From Jackrogersella multiformis (taxonomy: Eukaryota; Ascomycota; Sordariomycetes; Xylariales; Hypoxylaceae), in the NCBI GenBank assembly GCA_902806575.1, contig CADCXD010000006.1:620001-684000 (forward strand): a stretch of 64,000 bases of DNA, given 5' to 3'. Every line of letters begins with the position of its first letter. The stretch's first letter is position 1. A model generated the notes under the pieces. The model did no database searches. It was not told the origin of the DNA and saw nothing but the letters and a program-made list of their open reading frames with translations. Positions 1-10,447 of this stretch are shown here, in pieces. The position numbers and the translations under genes were made by a program.

Positions 1-679
1 TGGAAGGGTGGAAACTTGTGCTACTATTGTCTTTTTTTCAGATGATGTTATACGAACTCATGATCAAATTACTTATTATGTCGCCTCGTTCCAGTAGGAC
101 ATACCTAAGCCATTGGTCTTGATTTATATCGCGAAACCTAAGTGTGAGTAAAAAAGCATATGTCGCTTGTTAATGATCAACTCTCCTATTTACCCGAGTC
201 GAATCATGTTTCACGACATCTTAGAATATCGTCGTATTTCTACTTGTTAGCTTCTTATGGAAACAACATGATCTGTTGTTATTTCTGTGCTAATTCAATG
301 TATAAACTTCGAGTATAGCATAGAGGAGTAGGTAGTCATTATTGTGTATTTTGATGAGGTAAGCTCTTTCAAACGTAGCCAAGCATTACGCACGTCGAGC
401 TTGGCCTTGAGATAGACGCCATCCATGCGGCAACCTTCCTATTTGCATCTAGCAAGGGTTCCCCACATGTTTGATGCCTGCTGCTTGGTTTTTAGCCATA
501 ACCGCAGGCCAGGAGATCTCAGGTTGAAATTCCGGAGGCATAATTTCTCCAGAGCTTGGGATTGGCCAATTCGGACCTCGATCTCCCGAGAGACACCAAT
601 ACAAATGCGAGACCTGTCCCAGGAGAACCGGGCTTATGGAACTCTATTTATTTATCTTATGTTAGGGATCGCCGCAGCC
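1..679. other. Leader region without a recognised gene
   Basis: AT-rich sequence upstream of the GH43 gene. The frame of exon 1 stays open upstream to an ATG at 425, but those 85 extra residues look nothing like the family and would bury the signal peptide, so I treat the stretch as 5' flank or UTR. No RNA gene or other ORF is supported. Confidence 0.5.
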
Positions 680-1886
680 ATGTTTATTCTTCGAGTACTT
701 CGCCTTGCCATCTCGATTGGTATCTGCCTGGATCTGTCACTGGCCAACCCAGTTGACCTCCACGAGCTGGATCTTCAAGCGCACCGTCGTGCAGATACGG
801 GACTGGTTGGCTATCTCGGGGCAATCTTCCTTGGGGCAGACCCTTATGTATACTTCTACCTAAGCAATGGCAATGATCCGATCTCTCTTAAAGCGTTGAA
901 TCAGGGGCAGCCTGTACTACGACCAACGAAAGGTACTGGTGGGGTTAGGGATCCATATATTGTACAAGGTGGCGGTGCTGAAGCCGGCCGAAAATGGTAC
1001 ATTATTGGCACTGATCTCGACATCGACAAGGTGAGGAGGACACCGCGGTATGGTCATAACATCTCTTGCTGACAATGTTGCAGACAAGCTGGGATGCAGC
1101 ACAGCGGACCGGTTCTAAGGGCATATTCGTCTGGGATAGTACCGATCTTGTCAATTTCAGCGGCGAGCGACTCGTGAATGTAGAAGACTCAAGTGCTGGA
1201 ATGGTGTGGGCACCCGAAGCAATTTGGGATGCTTCAAAGAGTTAGTTGATCGCACATTGTTTCCGTACCATGTGGCGCTGACCATTTCAGATCAATACTT
1301 AGTCCACTGGGCCTCGAAGTTTGTGAGTAGTCGTATTCTAAGATTGAGGACTCCCGTTAACAATGGGTTATAGTACTCTGCATCTGATAGCAGCCATAGT
1401 GGTTCGCCGTCCAATATACGGATTAGGTATGCTTATACAAGCGACTTCAAGACCTTCAGCGCACCGCAGACATATATCGATTATGCACCCACCAACATCA
1501 TCGACCTCGATATCCTGCCACTCGACACGGTGGGGAAGAACTACTTGCGGTTTATGAAAGACGAGACGGCCAAGACGGTGTTTGTAGAATATTCCACCAC
1601 GGGGCTTTTCGGCACGTGGACTCGTGCCGGAGGAAGCAGTGGAATTATCGCATCTGGTGTCGAAGGTCCAGCTGCATACCGCGACAACAAGGACGATACC
1701 AAGATTCATGTGCTTCTGGACTTTTATGGAGGCGACGGGTACCGGCCATATGAGAGCACAGACCCAAAGGGAAATAAATGGTCTCAGAGCAGTCGGTCTG
1801 GATTCCCGAGCAATATGCGGCATGGAAGCATTCTACCCATCAACCAGACCTTATACGATGCCCTAAGCCGGAAATGGGGATCCTAA
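680..1886 (+). CDS. Secreted glycoside hydrolase family 43 protein (arabinosidase/xylosidase-like)
   Basis: Four exons fit: 680-1030, 1084-1240, 1291-1322 and 1374-1886, giving 350 residues with consistent phases and GT-AG introns of 50-53 nt. I start at 680 because it gives a hydrophobic N-terminal signal peptide of about 25 residues ending near LANPVD. GH43 enzymes are five-bladed propellers that invert alpha-arabinofuranosidic or beta-xylosidic bonds with an Asp base, an Asp pKa modulator and a Glu acid. Visible candidates are D91 in RDPYI, D224 in NIIDLD and E277 in GVEGP. The WAPE motif of the family lies between the first two. The protein is short, with no carbohydrate-binding module. 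It probably acts outside the cell on plant hemicellulose or pectin side chains. The exact substrate cannot be read from the sequence. Confidence 0.85.
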
Positions 1887-3295
1887 TCCATTTCCAAGGT
1901 TGTCAGCCAGACTCTGTGGCCAAGTTAAGTCTAGGGGATAGTAGTGTAGACAGCTAGATAGCAATCGAATGTGTACATACCTACCTATGTAGTCTGCTAT
2001 TACCTATTACTAGTGTATTGTTGTTCGAAGTATTCTAAGTGTCAAGGGTTGTAAGGAGTAAAGTTGAGGATTAAAATATTTAAAACCGAGATACGATTAA
2101 AGTTGGTAATGAGAGAGCTTAGGACCTCTATTATCGCATAAACATTGTCTTTGGAGATTTCAGTTATACCCTAGTTCAGTAAAGGTAGGTACCTACCGGT
2201 AACCGAAATTGTGTACAGAATACAAGCTGATAATCGCATACAACGTAGGAATTGATAAAGTTCCCCTTCGTCTCCACAATATATGTACCACCTCATTGTA
2301 CATACCTACATATATGTACATAGGTACCGTATGTAGGTACCCACATGTAGGTACCTAGGTACTACAAATAGTCCAGACCTTTGTCGCTTGGCAAATTGAA
2401 TTTCCTTAAATTTCTCTCAACTTCAACAACAATTTTAAGCCAACCCACCCTACTACCTACCCATCAACCCTGGGCCAGCTTACATAGTACAGCAGGCTAG
2501 GTGTAGATCGTGCGTATCCTGCAGTTACCTAATATTCTCCTGCAGCCAATATTCCACGTGCTTGCAGGTCGAGCATCTACCATTTACCTGTCTAGTGTAC
2601 CTACACTAAATACTAACTAGGTACTACCTATGCAGCTACACTATGTACAAAAATCGTGCTTATCAATCTCGTCACCACAAGCACCCAATGGCATGCTCGT
2701 TAGGCAGTATGTGCTTACCTATGGTTATGCGAGAGGATGCCGAGACTTCCGGTAGGAAACGGAGGAAGCGGTCACTTGAACAAACCCGACGATGCGCAGG
2801 CGGCGATGACCATAGGCTAGGCTAGGCACCTCGACCTGTAATACTATATAAGCACACGCAGACACGCAGACAAGTAAGACAGACAGGGGGGGTTTTAGAT
2901 GGTTGGACCCTTGGATCGTCATCTGGTCCCTGTTATACCTTGCCCTGTCAATTTTTAAATTCCTAGGGGTTTTTTATATTTTTAATATTTTTAATCTGCC
3001 GGTAACCAAGGAAAAGAAAAAGCTTATTATTGCCTGAGGCGGAAAGTGGCTTCGCTTAGGATTTCTATTGTTTATTCCTCTCCCTTTCTTTGCTCTTGCA
3101 GCTCTTGTTCCTCCTTTGTCAGCACCTGAAAACAAGTCTTCACTTGATACTTGATTCCCCTGATTACCAACGAGCTACCTAGGTATCAATATGATATGAC
3201 GTATAGTTGATCGTTTATCGTCTATCCCTACCTACCTGTACGCTCTTCCTGCCGTGCTCTTCTCATCTGCTACAGTCGCCAAGTTCTGATTAGAC
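1887..3295. other. Intergenic spacer rich in palindromic motifs
   Basis: No coding region is supported. Between about 2170 and 2370 there is a cluster of TACCTA/TAGGTA words, including an exact 12-base palindrome at 2351-2362. A pyrimidine-rich stretch at about 3070-3290 precedes the next start codon and looks like a fungal promoter or 5' UTR. Confidence 0.55.
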
Positions 3296-4189
3296 ATGCC
3301 GTGGGCGACGAATCCTCTCTTCAAGCCGTCTTCGACGGAACCCCCAGCTGATGTTGAAGCTGCCACTGCCGCTGCCGCCGCTGATTCTAGTCCTACCACT
3401 AGTCCTAGTCCTAGTATTAACCCGCGACAAGACATCACAGACAGTGCCGATGATGGCTTCAAGGAGCCGACAGAAAAGTTTACCGCTCATCAGATATTCT
3501 ATATTTTCATCCTCGATGGAATTGGTGCGATGATCGTATCTGGTGGCATCAACTTCGCTATCGCGTATGGTAAGCAATCACCATATCAGCTCATGATCCC
3601 TGAACCGCTTCATATTAGCAGCTTTGCGTCCGATTCTAACACTCCTACAGCTATGTATGCAACTCAGGACATTGCAACCCGGCCTATCCGGTTATTCTTG
3701 TTTCCAAATACCCTTGCCGGAGACGCAGCAGTCACTGTCATCATCCAGTGCCTCATCACGTGGCACGTTGAACTCTTCCTTGTCAACCGAGACCTAAGGA
3801 AAGGTGGCGTACACCCGATCGGCTTCATCCCGGAACCTAAAGGCCGCTTCGTACGCTGGTTTATGTTTTTGGACCGTCCTAAGGAGACGCACGAGGTTAG
3901 GAGCATCGTGCATTGGCTGAGCTTCCTCCGCTCTCAGATCTTGAGGGCCCTGCTGCTAGCTGTGGCCTTCTTCCCTCTGATCTGGGGCCCCAGCATCGGC
4001 TTCCTCGTCTTAGTGGGTAAGTGGGAGGTAAACGACTGGTACTACGACAGAGTGTGGGCACCGCAGGTCTTCAAGCTCATTCAGGGAGGCGTGCTGGGAC
4101 TGCTGACCACACCGCCCATGGTGATATTCTGGCTTACGAGATGTGGGTGGGCGTTAAAGAATAACGAGGAACGCTACGGCGAGCGGTGA
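3296..4189 (+). CDS. Four-helix fungal membrane protein (possibly DUF2456 family)
   Basis: Two exons are likely, 3296-3569 and 3651-4189, coding 270 residues. The 81-nt intron begins GTAAGC, ends TACAG, is a multiple of three and has no stop, so the unspliced frame is also open (297 residues). The first 60 residues are Ala/Ser/Pro-rich and probably disordered. Four hydrophobic segments follow: one around the splice junction (FYIFILDGIGAMI), one after LAGDAA, one starting ALLLAVAFF and one starting LIQGGVLGLL. A conserved-looking WYYDRVWAP sequence sits between the last two. I recall an uncharacterised fungal family of this shape (DUF2456) but am not certain of the match. No enzymatic motif is visible. 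Confidence 0.75.
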   Translation: MPWATNPLFKPSSTEPPADVEAATAAAAADSSPTTSPSPSINPRQDITDSADDGFKEPTEKFTAHQIFYIFILDGIGAMIVSGGINFAIAYGKQSPYQLMIPEPLHISSFASDSNTPTAMYATQDIATRPIRLFLFPNTLAGDAAVTVIIQCLITWHVELFLVNRDLRKGGVHPIGFIPEPKGRFVRWFMFLDRPKETHEVRSIVHWLSFLRSQILRALLLAVAFFPLIWGPSIGFLVLVGKWEVNDWYYDRVWAPQVFKLIQGGVLGLLTTPPMVIFWLTRCGWALKNNEERYGER

Positions 4190-4967
4190 CCGTCGGAGAA
4201 GCCGACAATATCATTTTGCAAGTAGGTATATATTAATAATTCCTAACAGCAATTGTGATGACTCTGGATTTTAGTTGGCGCACGATACCCTGTAGGTATC
4301 AACTTTAAGACCTTGATTCGATTTTTACCTTGTGCTCAAACCATCTTAGGAGTATTCGATAAGTCGATGGATACACGAGATGGACGTCTCATTCCTGGGA
4401 TCGTACTCACATTGCGGATTCAGTAATGTGAATCAATACATTGGATGAAGGCTGTTCAATTTGATGATGCACAGTCTACGGATACGAGTCATTACTTAGT
4501 CGTATAAATCTCTCTAAGGTGCAGTATCTTTTACTACCTACCTAGGTACCTACTCATGGAGTTCTTGTCTTCCACCTGAAGCGCGCGGATAATAGAGGCC
4601 GCCCTAACATAGCCGCCGCTATCGCTACTTTGAATGAAATTGGATTTAACCCCAGCAGATGAATTTGCCTACTTACCTAGGTAGAGAGGTAGCCTAACTA
4701 AGAATGTCTAGAATCTCTAAAAATATGGTACATCGTAACTAATAGATCTAAAAGCGCCTACTTCGACTAAGACGGAATTTAGTGCAGAGAGCACCATGAA
4801 TGTCCGCCTTTCTACCCCTGTCCCCGTGAGCGAAAATGGCAAGGATACGAAGAAAATGCGAGAAAAAACGAAGTTACTCATTGGTTTTACATGAAATAAA
4901 AGTTTGCAATACACGAATACAACAGGCTGGCAGTTGTTGACAACATCTATGACTTCCTTGAGGATAG
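4190..4967. other. Intergenic spacer
   Basis: AT-rich, with no supported coding region. It contains palindromic TACCTAGGTA words near 4541 and 4676. A short ORF on the minus strand at 4717-4914 has no recognisable features. Confidence 0.5.
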
Positions 4968-5233
4968 GTGGACGGTGCAGCCAGCGGCGCTATCTAATTA
5001 TTCGACGATCATCCAGGGACCTGGAGAAAGGCGTCAAATAGCTGGAGCACGTGCGAGTTCGTACTGTAAAACACTGTCTATCCTACTTAAGATAGACAGT
5101 GTTTTACAGTATAAATTCGCACGTGCTCCAGCTATTTTGACGCCTTTTTGCTGCCTGGGTAGGTAAATAATTGACGAGGAGTTAATTTGCACTGTCTAGG
5201 GCACTGTCTATGTAAGTACTGTCCACCGTCCAC
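4968..5233. repeat. Foldback (inverted-repeat) element, MITE-like
   Basis: The core is a near-perfect inverted repeat: arms at 5029-5082 and 5091-5145 (about 54 bp, roughly four mismatches and one indel) flank an 8-nt loop. Outside them an exact 10-base inverted pair, GTGGACGGTG at 4968-4977 and its complement at 5224-5233, suggests terminal repeats of a 266-bp element. The word CACTGTCTA recurs in the stem and twice in the right half (about 5190-5210). No ORF of its own and no obvious target-site duplication are seen. It could be a non-autonomous DNA transposon or a dsRNA-forming locus. Confidence 0.75.
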
Positions 5234-5551
5234 TCTACACTGTCCACAAGCCCGATCTACTATCACCCCTGAACACTTACGTCAAATCTGTTGACCATCG
5301 GACGCGTCTGCGTGTTGCCTTTCATTAAGTCACTTCATCTGTGACATCAGTTTAGAACATGCTCGAGTGTTCGGTTTCGACTCTAACTAATACATGTACA
5401 TATGTAACCCACTCCCTCGAGAGTTCCCAAAGATGGAGATGCTTCATACAACAATCAGTTTTTAGAATAAGTCTTAATCTAAATATTTACCTCGCACCAT
5501 AGACGAATCTTTTAGCCTTTTATTTTGAGTAATTATCTCCAGCACATAAAC
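5234..5551. other. Promoter region of the DUF7726-like gene
   Basis: No coding potential recognised. The stretch upstream of the start at 5552 is the likely promoter and 5' UTR. Confidence 0.4.
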
Positions 5552-6503
5552 ATGATGAGCCCTCTTGGAGACCATAACCCGAACGTGCCAAAGGCCGATT
5601 CATTCTCTAGACTAGGGGTAGGTACTTACCCACTTTCATACGTACCATACGTTTCTACTAATGGACCGTACGCCGCTGTAGTCCTCAATTGTACGAGGCG
5701 ATGAGAACGGCCACAGCAAAGCTGCCGATGCGACCGACGGAAATGCTGTTTCATCCAGGAAGCGTAAATCAGATGTAGTAGAAGACCCTTGGGACACCAT
5801 TGAAATAGACGATGACGACGACCGCCTCCATCGCGTAGACGAAACGTGCAATCAGATCCGCAGAAAGATCAAGAACTTTATCGAGGGTGGAAATATGAAA
5901 GTTGGCGAGTTTCAAAAGACCATCGGCGTGTCTTCAGCCTCGTATCAGCGGTTCATGAATCAGAGCGGTACTTACAAGGGCAGCGAGTGCGAGACCTATA
6001 GGAGAGCCTTTGCCTTCTTCAGGAAGCGCGAGCTGCAGGGCCTCAAAGCGGTCCCACCAAAGAAGGCCAAGAAGAGCGAGGGGAAGAAGGTGCTGGACGT
6101 TGGTGATGTCAAACTCGACGGCGAGGATACTCAGGAAGTCCCAGTGTACGAGACGTGCGACGAAATCCGTAAGAAAATCCGAGCTTTTCTACGGAAGCCC
6201 GATGTCAGCCAGGCCACCTTCTGCCAGGCTATATCTAAGAGCTTCCCCGAGGAGAGACGCAAGATCCAGTCGAGGCAACTGAACTCCTTCCTAAATAAGA
6301 AGGGAACCATGTCTGGAAACACTTGCTCCGTGTTCTACGGCGCGTATGTGTTCTTTGAGAAGTTGCGTATCAAGGACGGCAAGCCGAAGTCTGAGATGAG
6401 ACAAGAGATGGAGAAGATCCATCCTAATGGAGTGAATACCACTGGTCTTCAGATGTGGTGGACATGTAGAGGTAACGAGCGACTCGTCCACAACAAATAT
6501 TGA
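5552..6503 (+). CDS. Protein with two DUF7726-like repeats
   Basis: Exon 1 is 5552-5617 and exon 2 is 5682-6503 (64-nt intron, GTAGGT to CTGTAG, with CTAAT upstream of the acceptor), giving 295 residues. The long ORF appears to begin at 5895, but its frame is open back to 5682 and the first repeat extends there, so the upstream exon is needed. Two copies of one module occur at about residues 74-140 and 177-255. Each begins with ETC-x2-IRRKI/IRKKI and contains a Gln-Leu-Asn-Ser-Phe-like or Tyr-Gln-Arg-Phe helix, a Gly-rich turn and Tyr-x2-Ala-x2-Phe-Phe. This matches my memory of the fungal DUF7726 family, whose function is unknown. A Lys-rich segment between the copies (PPKKAKKSEGKK) and an acidic stretch before the first suggest a nuclear protein. 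That is inference. Confidence 0.8.
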
Positions 6504-6964
6504 CGTATCCGATTTGTTGCGGGCTGATTGCCTCTAGTTACGGCTGAAGTAAATTTAGTGTTGGTTGTTTGTAGATATCATATTAATCTTAAGGATTAGC
6601 AATTGGACTGGGTGTATTAACACGTATTAGTTACCTAACATTATGTCATTTGTTTTAAATATCGACTAGTAAACGAATGTGAGTGTATTCAGAATAATGA
6701 AATGTTTGCAAGTGTGTATTGTATATCAGGTACCTAGGTACCGTACCTATATCGTAGGTACCTCCTTACTTCCACGCCAAAACGCTCTATCTTACGTCGC
6801 ACAAGATAAGATCAGGCTAAGTGATGAGGTTTTACTGGCAAGAGCTCTGGGAGTCTAAACTCTATGACGTTGAGTGAGAGCTAAGCAAGGGCTTGTTAAC
6901 ATCATAATATCACCTGGAATTCTCGTAGCTTTAGAAACCTAGACTTAGAAATATCAAGCTGTTA
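6504..6964. other. Intergenic spacer
   Basis: No gene seen. It holds a strong palindrome, GGTACCTAGGTACC, at 6729-6742, followed by further TACCTA words to about 6762. Confidence 0.5.
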
Positions 6965-7322
6965 TCCCACCTGAACACTGACTAATAAATGGTAGCTCTG
7001 CTGTATACCTACTTTGTGTTCCCCGGAATCAGTAACGTCTTCTTGCTGAACTTGCACGTTATGACCATGAGTGCGTCGAAGGTTGTGTGTCCTGGCATTG
7101 CCCACATGGAGCCTTTCGATGATACCGTCGGTAGACCAACGATGAAATCCCACGCGATTGTGTGGAATGGTCTGGGAACCGAATTGATGGGCATAAGGCT
7201 TCCATAGGGTTTGGACCTATCTATGCTGTTCTTATGACATTGTGGGCAGTGTCTCACGTACTCAATCACCTTCTTCGTGATTCCCTGAATTTGGACTGAT
7301 TCCAATTCCTCTATGGATGGTA
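6965..7322 (-). pseudogene. Ty3/gypsy retrotransposon integrase relic
   Basis: The minus-strand translation shows part of a gypsy-type integrase: an upstream IPSIEELES segment, the zinc-binding end HCPQCHKN, then WDFIVGLP, which carries the first catalytic Asp of the DDE core, and DALMVITCKFSK. The frame stops after IPGNTK near 7009. In a shifted frame YTAE follows, as expected for the family, so a frameshift is likely. No reverse transcriptase, gag, or LTR pair is visible around it. The fragment is about 360 bp and is a dead remnant. Confidence 0.8.
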
Positions 7323-7809
7323 TTACCTACCTCCTATGTAGGCTAGGTAGTGATGGGTCTAGTCAAATCGTCGTTGCCGTAACCGTTGCCATTACCATTG
7401 CCATTGCCATTATCATTATTATTCGTCATCATTGCTACCAGGTGTTCGTATTGTTCCTTTCACTATATAGGTAGTAACCCGTAGGTGCCTACCCTAATAC
7501 CTCATACCTTCTTCCTATTAGCAAAAGGTTGTTGCTTAGGACCAACCTTATAGAATGAAATCAAGTACTAGGTATTTTCTTCCCTCAACAAATTCCGACC
7601 GTCAACTTTCAGTTATTAACAACAATCCTTCCGAAGAAGAAAAAATATTTCTCCTTCTCGCAAGACTCCAGCCCAGATCCTGTAACGTCGAAACTACGGA
7701 GCTAGCATAACCTCTTACGCACAACGACCGAGTACGTCGAAAATTCATATGTAAACATGATTCGTTGTACCAACCTTCCGTTCTAACATGTAGTTTGCAG
7801 CGAAACATC
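7323..7809. other. Intergenic spacer with a CCATTG/CCATTA microsatellite
   Basis: At about 7370-7430 degenerate tandem words (GCCATT, ACCATT, ATTATC) form a low-complexity tract. At 7785-7800 CTAAC followed by TTTGCAG looks like the end of a 5' UTR intron of the next gene, which is why its start is placed at 7810 rather than at an ATG at 7765. Confidence 0.5.
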
Positions 7810-8379
7810 ATGGCGTCTACCGAGTCTATTTCCGATATCATCAATGATCTCAATGCCGAAGAGCTGCGAAGCGTGATTATGAACGTGTGCAAAGCGGATG
7901 AGACTGAGATGATGTCAAACACTATCTTATCCGAATGTCAAGCTATCAGTTTCAACAAATCACCACAGCATGAACGCGTTAGCTCCACTCAGGACACGAC
8001 AGCACAGTCCATTACATGCCAGGATGCTATGAAGACTGCCAGTCTCGCACAGATGCTTCGGGAGATTCACAAGGAGCTAGCCACTCTCGCATATATAGTT
8101 TGCAGAGTTTACGATATGCCGATCCCCCCTATAGTTCTTTCCAACACAGACGCAGCATACCTTGGCCGAATCAAGGATTCGACAGATCGTGAACAAGACC
8201 TACAACTCTTTACTCGAGAGACCGAGAGCTTGTTGTCTCGATGTGATGAGGTGTTGAGTCAGGTGCAGGAGCATTCAAACTTCCCAGAGCAGCCCCCTCC
8301 TTACTTTCCAGAGGAGGATGCACCGTCGGCAACCTGGCGTGGGTTGAAGGATCAGAGATGGGACAAGTTCAATAAGTAG
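7810..8379 (+). CDS. Hypothetical protein, no recognised family
   Basis: Single-exon frame of 189 residues. The likely start is 7810, just after an apparent splice acceptor; an in-frame ATG at 7765 would add 15 residues. The protein is acidic and predicted helical in the centre (around LAQMLREIHKELATL and the Glu/Arg-rich DREQDLQLFTRETESLLSRC), with a Pro-rich tail PPPYFPEEDAPSATW. There is no signal peptide, membrane helix or catalytic motif. The long helices suggest a coiled-coil or adaptor protein. I do not recognise it, and it could be lineage-specific. Confidence 0.6.
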   Translation: MASTESISDIINDLNAEELRSVIMNVCKADETEMMSNTILSECQAISFNKSPQHERVSSTQDTTAQSITCQDAMKTASLAQMLREIHKELATLAYIVCRVYDMPIPPIVLSNTDAAYLGRIKDSTDREQDLQLFTRETESLLSRCDEVLSQVQEHSNFPEQPPPYFPEEDAPSATWRGLKDQRWDKFNK

Positions 8380-9544
8380 CCCACGCTGTTTAGGTTACAT
8401 AGCTTTAGACAGGTATCACCTCGATAGGGAATTATGTTGTTAGTCTAGAGAATACTCAGGTCAATCAGAGAGCCAAATGTATCTTATATCAAACACAGTC
8501 CCTACATACCTAGGTATTGACATGGGGATATTGTGTATTTTGCCATCCTTAGCTTGCCATCCTTAGGACAATCAAGGGATACATAACATAACAACATCCA
8601 TCGAACAAATAGCCAAAAGGTTTAACGTCATTAAGTGCAAAATAACATTGACTCAAAGAATATAAAGGTAGCAAATGTAATAGCAACATGCAAAGTAAGA
8701 ATGTGATGTGAGGGCAGTACTAGTTTATATATATTATCTGTAGAAATATTACCCCTAATTTTCCTTATGCATAACATTTTACACGTTATATTCTACAACG
8801 ACTCACTTTTGGGTCAGCAGAAGCTGTGAAGGTTATCACTTTTATTTGGTCATCTTCATACCATGAATGTCAGGAGTTACAGGGAAAATCCCAACACCAT
8901 GAACAGGTGACTACAGTACTCACCTACCCAGGTACCCCACCGTTTTAATAGTGTCGCCCTTGTTCTGATTACCAACCCGGTACAGATGTAGCTGCTTGTC
9001 CGACAAAAGTGGATCTAGCTCCGATGTCCCCATATTATCGGAGCCGTGTACCTTCCTACTCGGTTGTTTAGAGGTAGGCAATTGCAAGATAGGTATCTTC
9101 CTCGGCACTTACCTACCTACCCGCAAGTAGGTACTATCTAGATATACCTAGGTACACAGACTTAACATGTAAATCTTTTTTCCATTCAGTCACCTCTATT
9201 CAGTCACCTCTACCCCTACGGCCAATTCTCCTTTCTCCCTCACAATATTAGTTTCATCAACAGTTAACCATTTCGTCCCAAAACCGATATTAAATCCTCT
9301 CAAATTCATTCAAATTGCCTCGAAAACGGGCATTCAACTCTTTGTCACTTCATCCATCTTCTATCTATTTACATCACCTGTGCAACTGGTAAGTGTTATC
9401 CCTTTCTTATACTCTTTAGTCATACTAAATGGACAGTTACGATCCTAATATTTCCAACAACGCCTCTGTATTTCATATTACCTTTGAAGGAGTGGCACCC
9501 GCCTTTCATTTGCTGACTAGGTACCTAATGTATGGTTCCAGATC
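8380..9544. other. Spacer and 5' UTR intron of the zinc-finger gene
   Basis: No coding region is supported in 8380-9388. A GTAAGT donor at 9389 and a TTCCAG acceptor at 9541, three bases before the next ATG, fit a 153-nt intron in the 5' UTR of the following gene. Palindromic TACCTAGGTA words occur near 8510, 9110-9155 and 9520. Confidence 0.5.
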
Positions 9545-10144
9545 ATGGCTCCCAAGAGACCTCGTGACGCGAATGGCAAGGACGACGAGGCGCGTAAGAA
9601 GGCTAGACGTACACAACCCAGCTCTCCAGACTCTTCAGATAATACGTCTAGTGCCGTTTCGAAATCTGTCGGGGTAGTAAATCAGTACGGTGCGTTTGAA
9701 TGCCGGTTCCTCGTCAATGGACATCCTTGCGGATCGCGTATGAAGAACGACAAACGAAATATATCTTCCCACTATTCGAAGATGCACAGAGATAAATCCT
9801 CATACAGGAAGAACCAGGAACATGGGGGTGTGTGGCCATGTGTACATGGCTGTGAGAAATCAAGTTTTAAGAACTTCAATTCTCTGCTTGGCCACGCTCG
9901 GTCAGTGCACGAAGTGAAGGGCGATTCGCGCCCGTTGAGACTTGCTTCTATAAAGAAGCGTGAGGAGCAAGTGACTCGAAGTGCAGATACCGCTAAGAGA
10001 GACGAAGACAATTCCGAGGAAGATAATTCTAGTGACATCGAGGAACACGAACGTATAATCTTGCCCGATCATAAAGGACGTGATCCTAGCGGCGACAAGG
10101 ATCCCCCAGGTGCAGGTGCCAGTTTACCTCTTCCGATTGCTTAA
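9545..10144 (+). CDS. Small nuclear-type protein with two C2H2-like zinc fingers
   Basis: Single-exon frame of 199 residues. The N-terminus is very basic (RKKARR around residues 17-22), fitting a nuclear localisation signal. Two finger-like units follow. The first uses C53, C62, H76 and H81, with an unusually wide C-C spacing. The second uses C99, C103, H117 and H122, close to a classical C2H2 finger. The C-terminal third is Glu/Asp/Ser-rich. The start follows directly after a probable 5' UTR splice site. A DNA- or RNA-binding role is plausible from the fingers, but I do not recognise the family. Its stop lies 300 bp before the RNA ligase gene, in the same orientation. Confidence 0.7.
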   Translation: MAPKRPRDANGKDDEARKKARRTQPSSPDSSDNTSSAVSKSVGVVNQYGAFECRFLVNGHPCGSRMKNDKRNISSHYSKMHRDKSSYRKNQEHGGVWPCVHGCEKSSFKNFNSLLGHARSVHEVKGDSRPLRLASIKKREEQVTRSADTAKRDEDNSEEDNSSDIEEHERIILPDHKGRDPSGDKDPPGAGASLPLPIA

Positions 10145-10447
10145 TGACACGACCTCCCAAGCACCTCCCAAGCAACAACACAAACTGCAATAATTACAAA
10201 AAGGAAACACTGATCATTTGCCTTCAAATCGCTCTATTCCCTAGAGAATTTTCATATCGAGTAACAAAGATTTCATCCACCTTCCCCCCAGTGCATAATC
10301 TTGGAACCTATCCACCTCGAGGTAAGTTTACTGCAAGTTCTAAATCCAATTCTAATGCTATCAACCATCACCATCTAGGTTATACCCACAATTCCATGTT
10401 CTAACTCTATACTCAAAACAGATCTTATTTTCTCACAAACACCGAAA
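10145..10447. other. Spacer and 5' UTR of the RNA ligase gene
   Basis: A GTAAGT donor at 10322 and a CATCTAG acceptor ending at 10378 suggest a 57-nt 5' UTR intron. No gene is supported here. Confidence 0.4.

Noticed and set aside
4975..5166. 63-codon ORF over the hairpin
   Set aside because: It only reflects the inverted repeat; the translation shows no domain.
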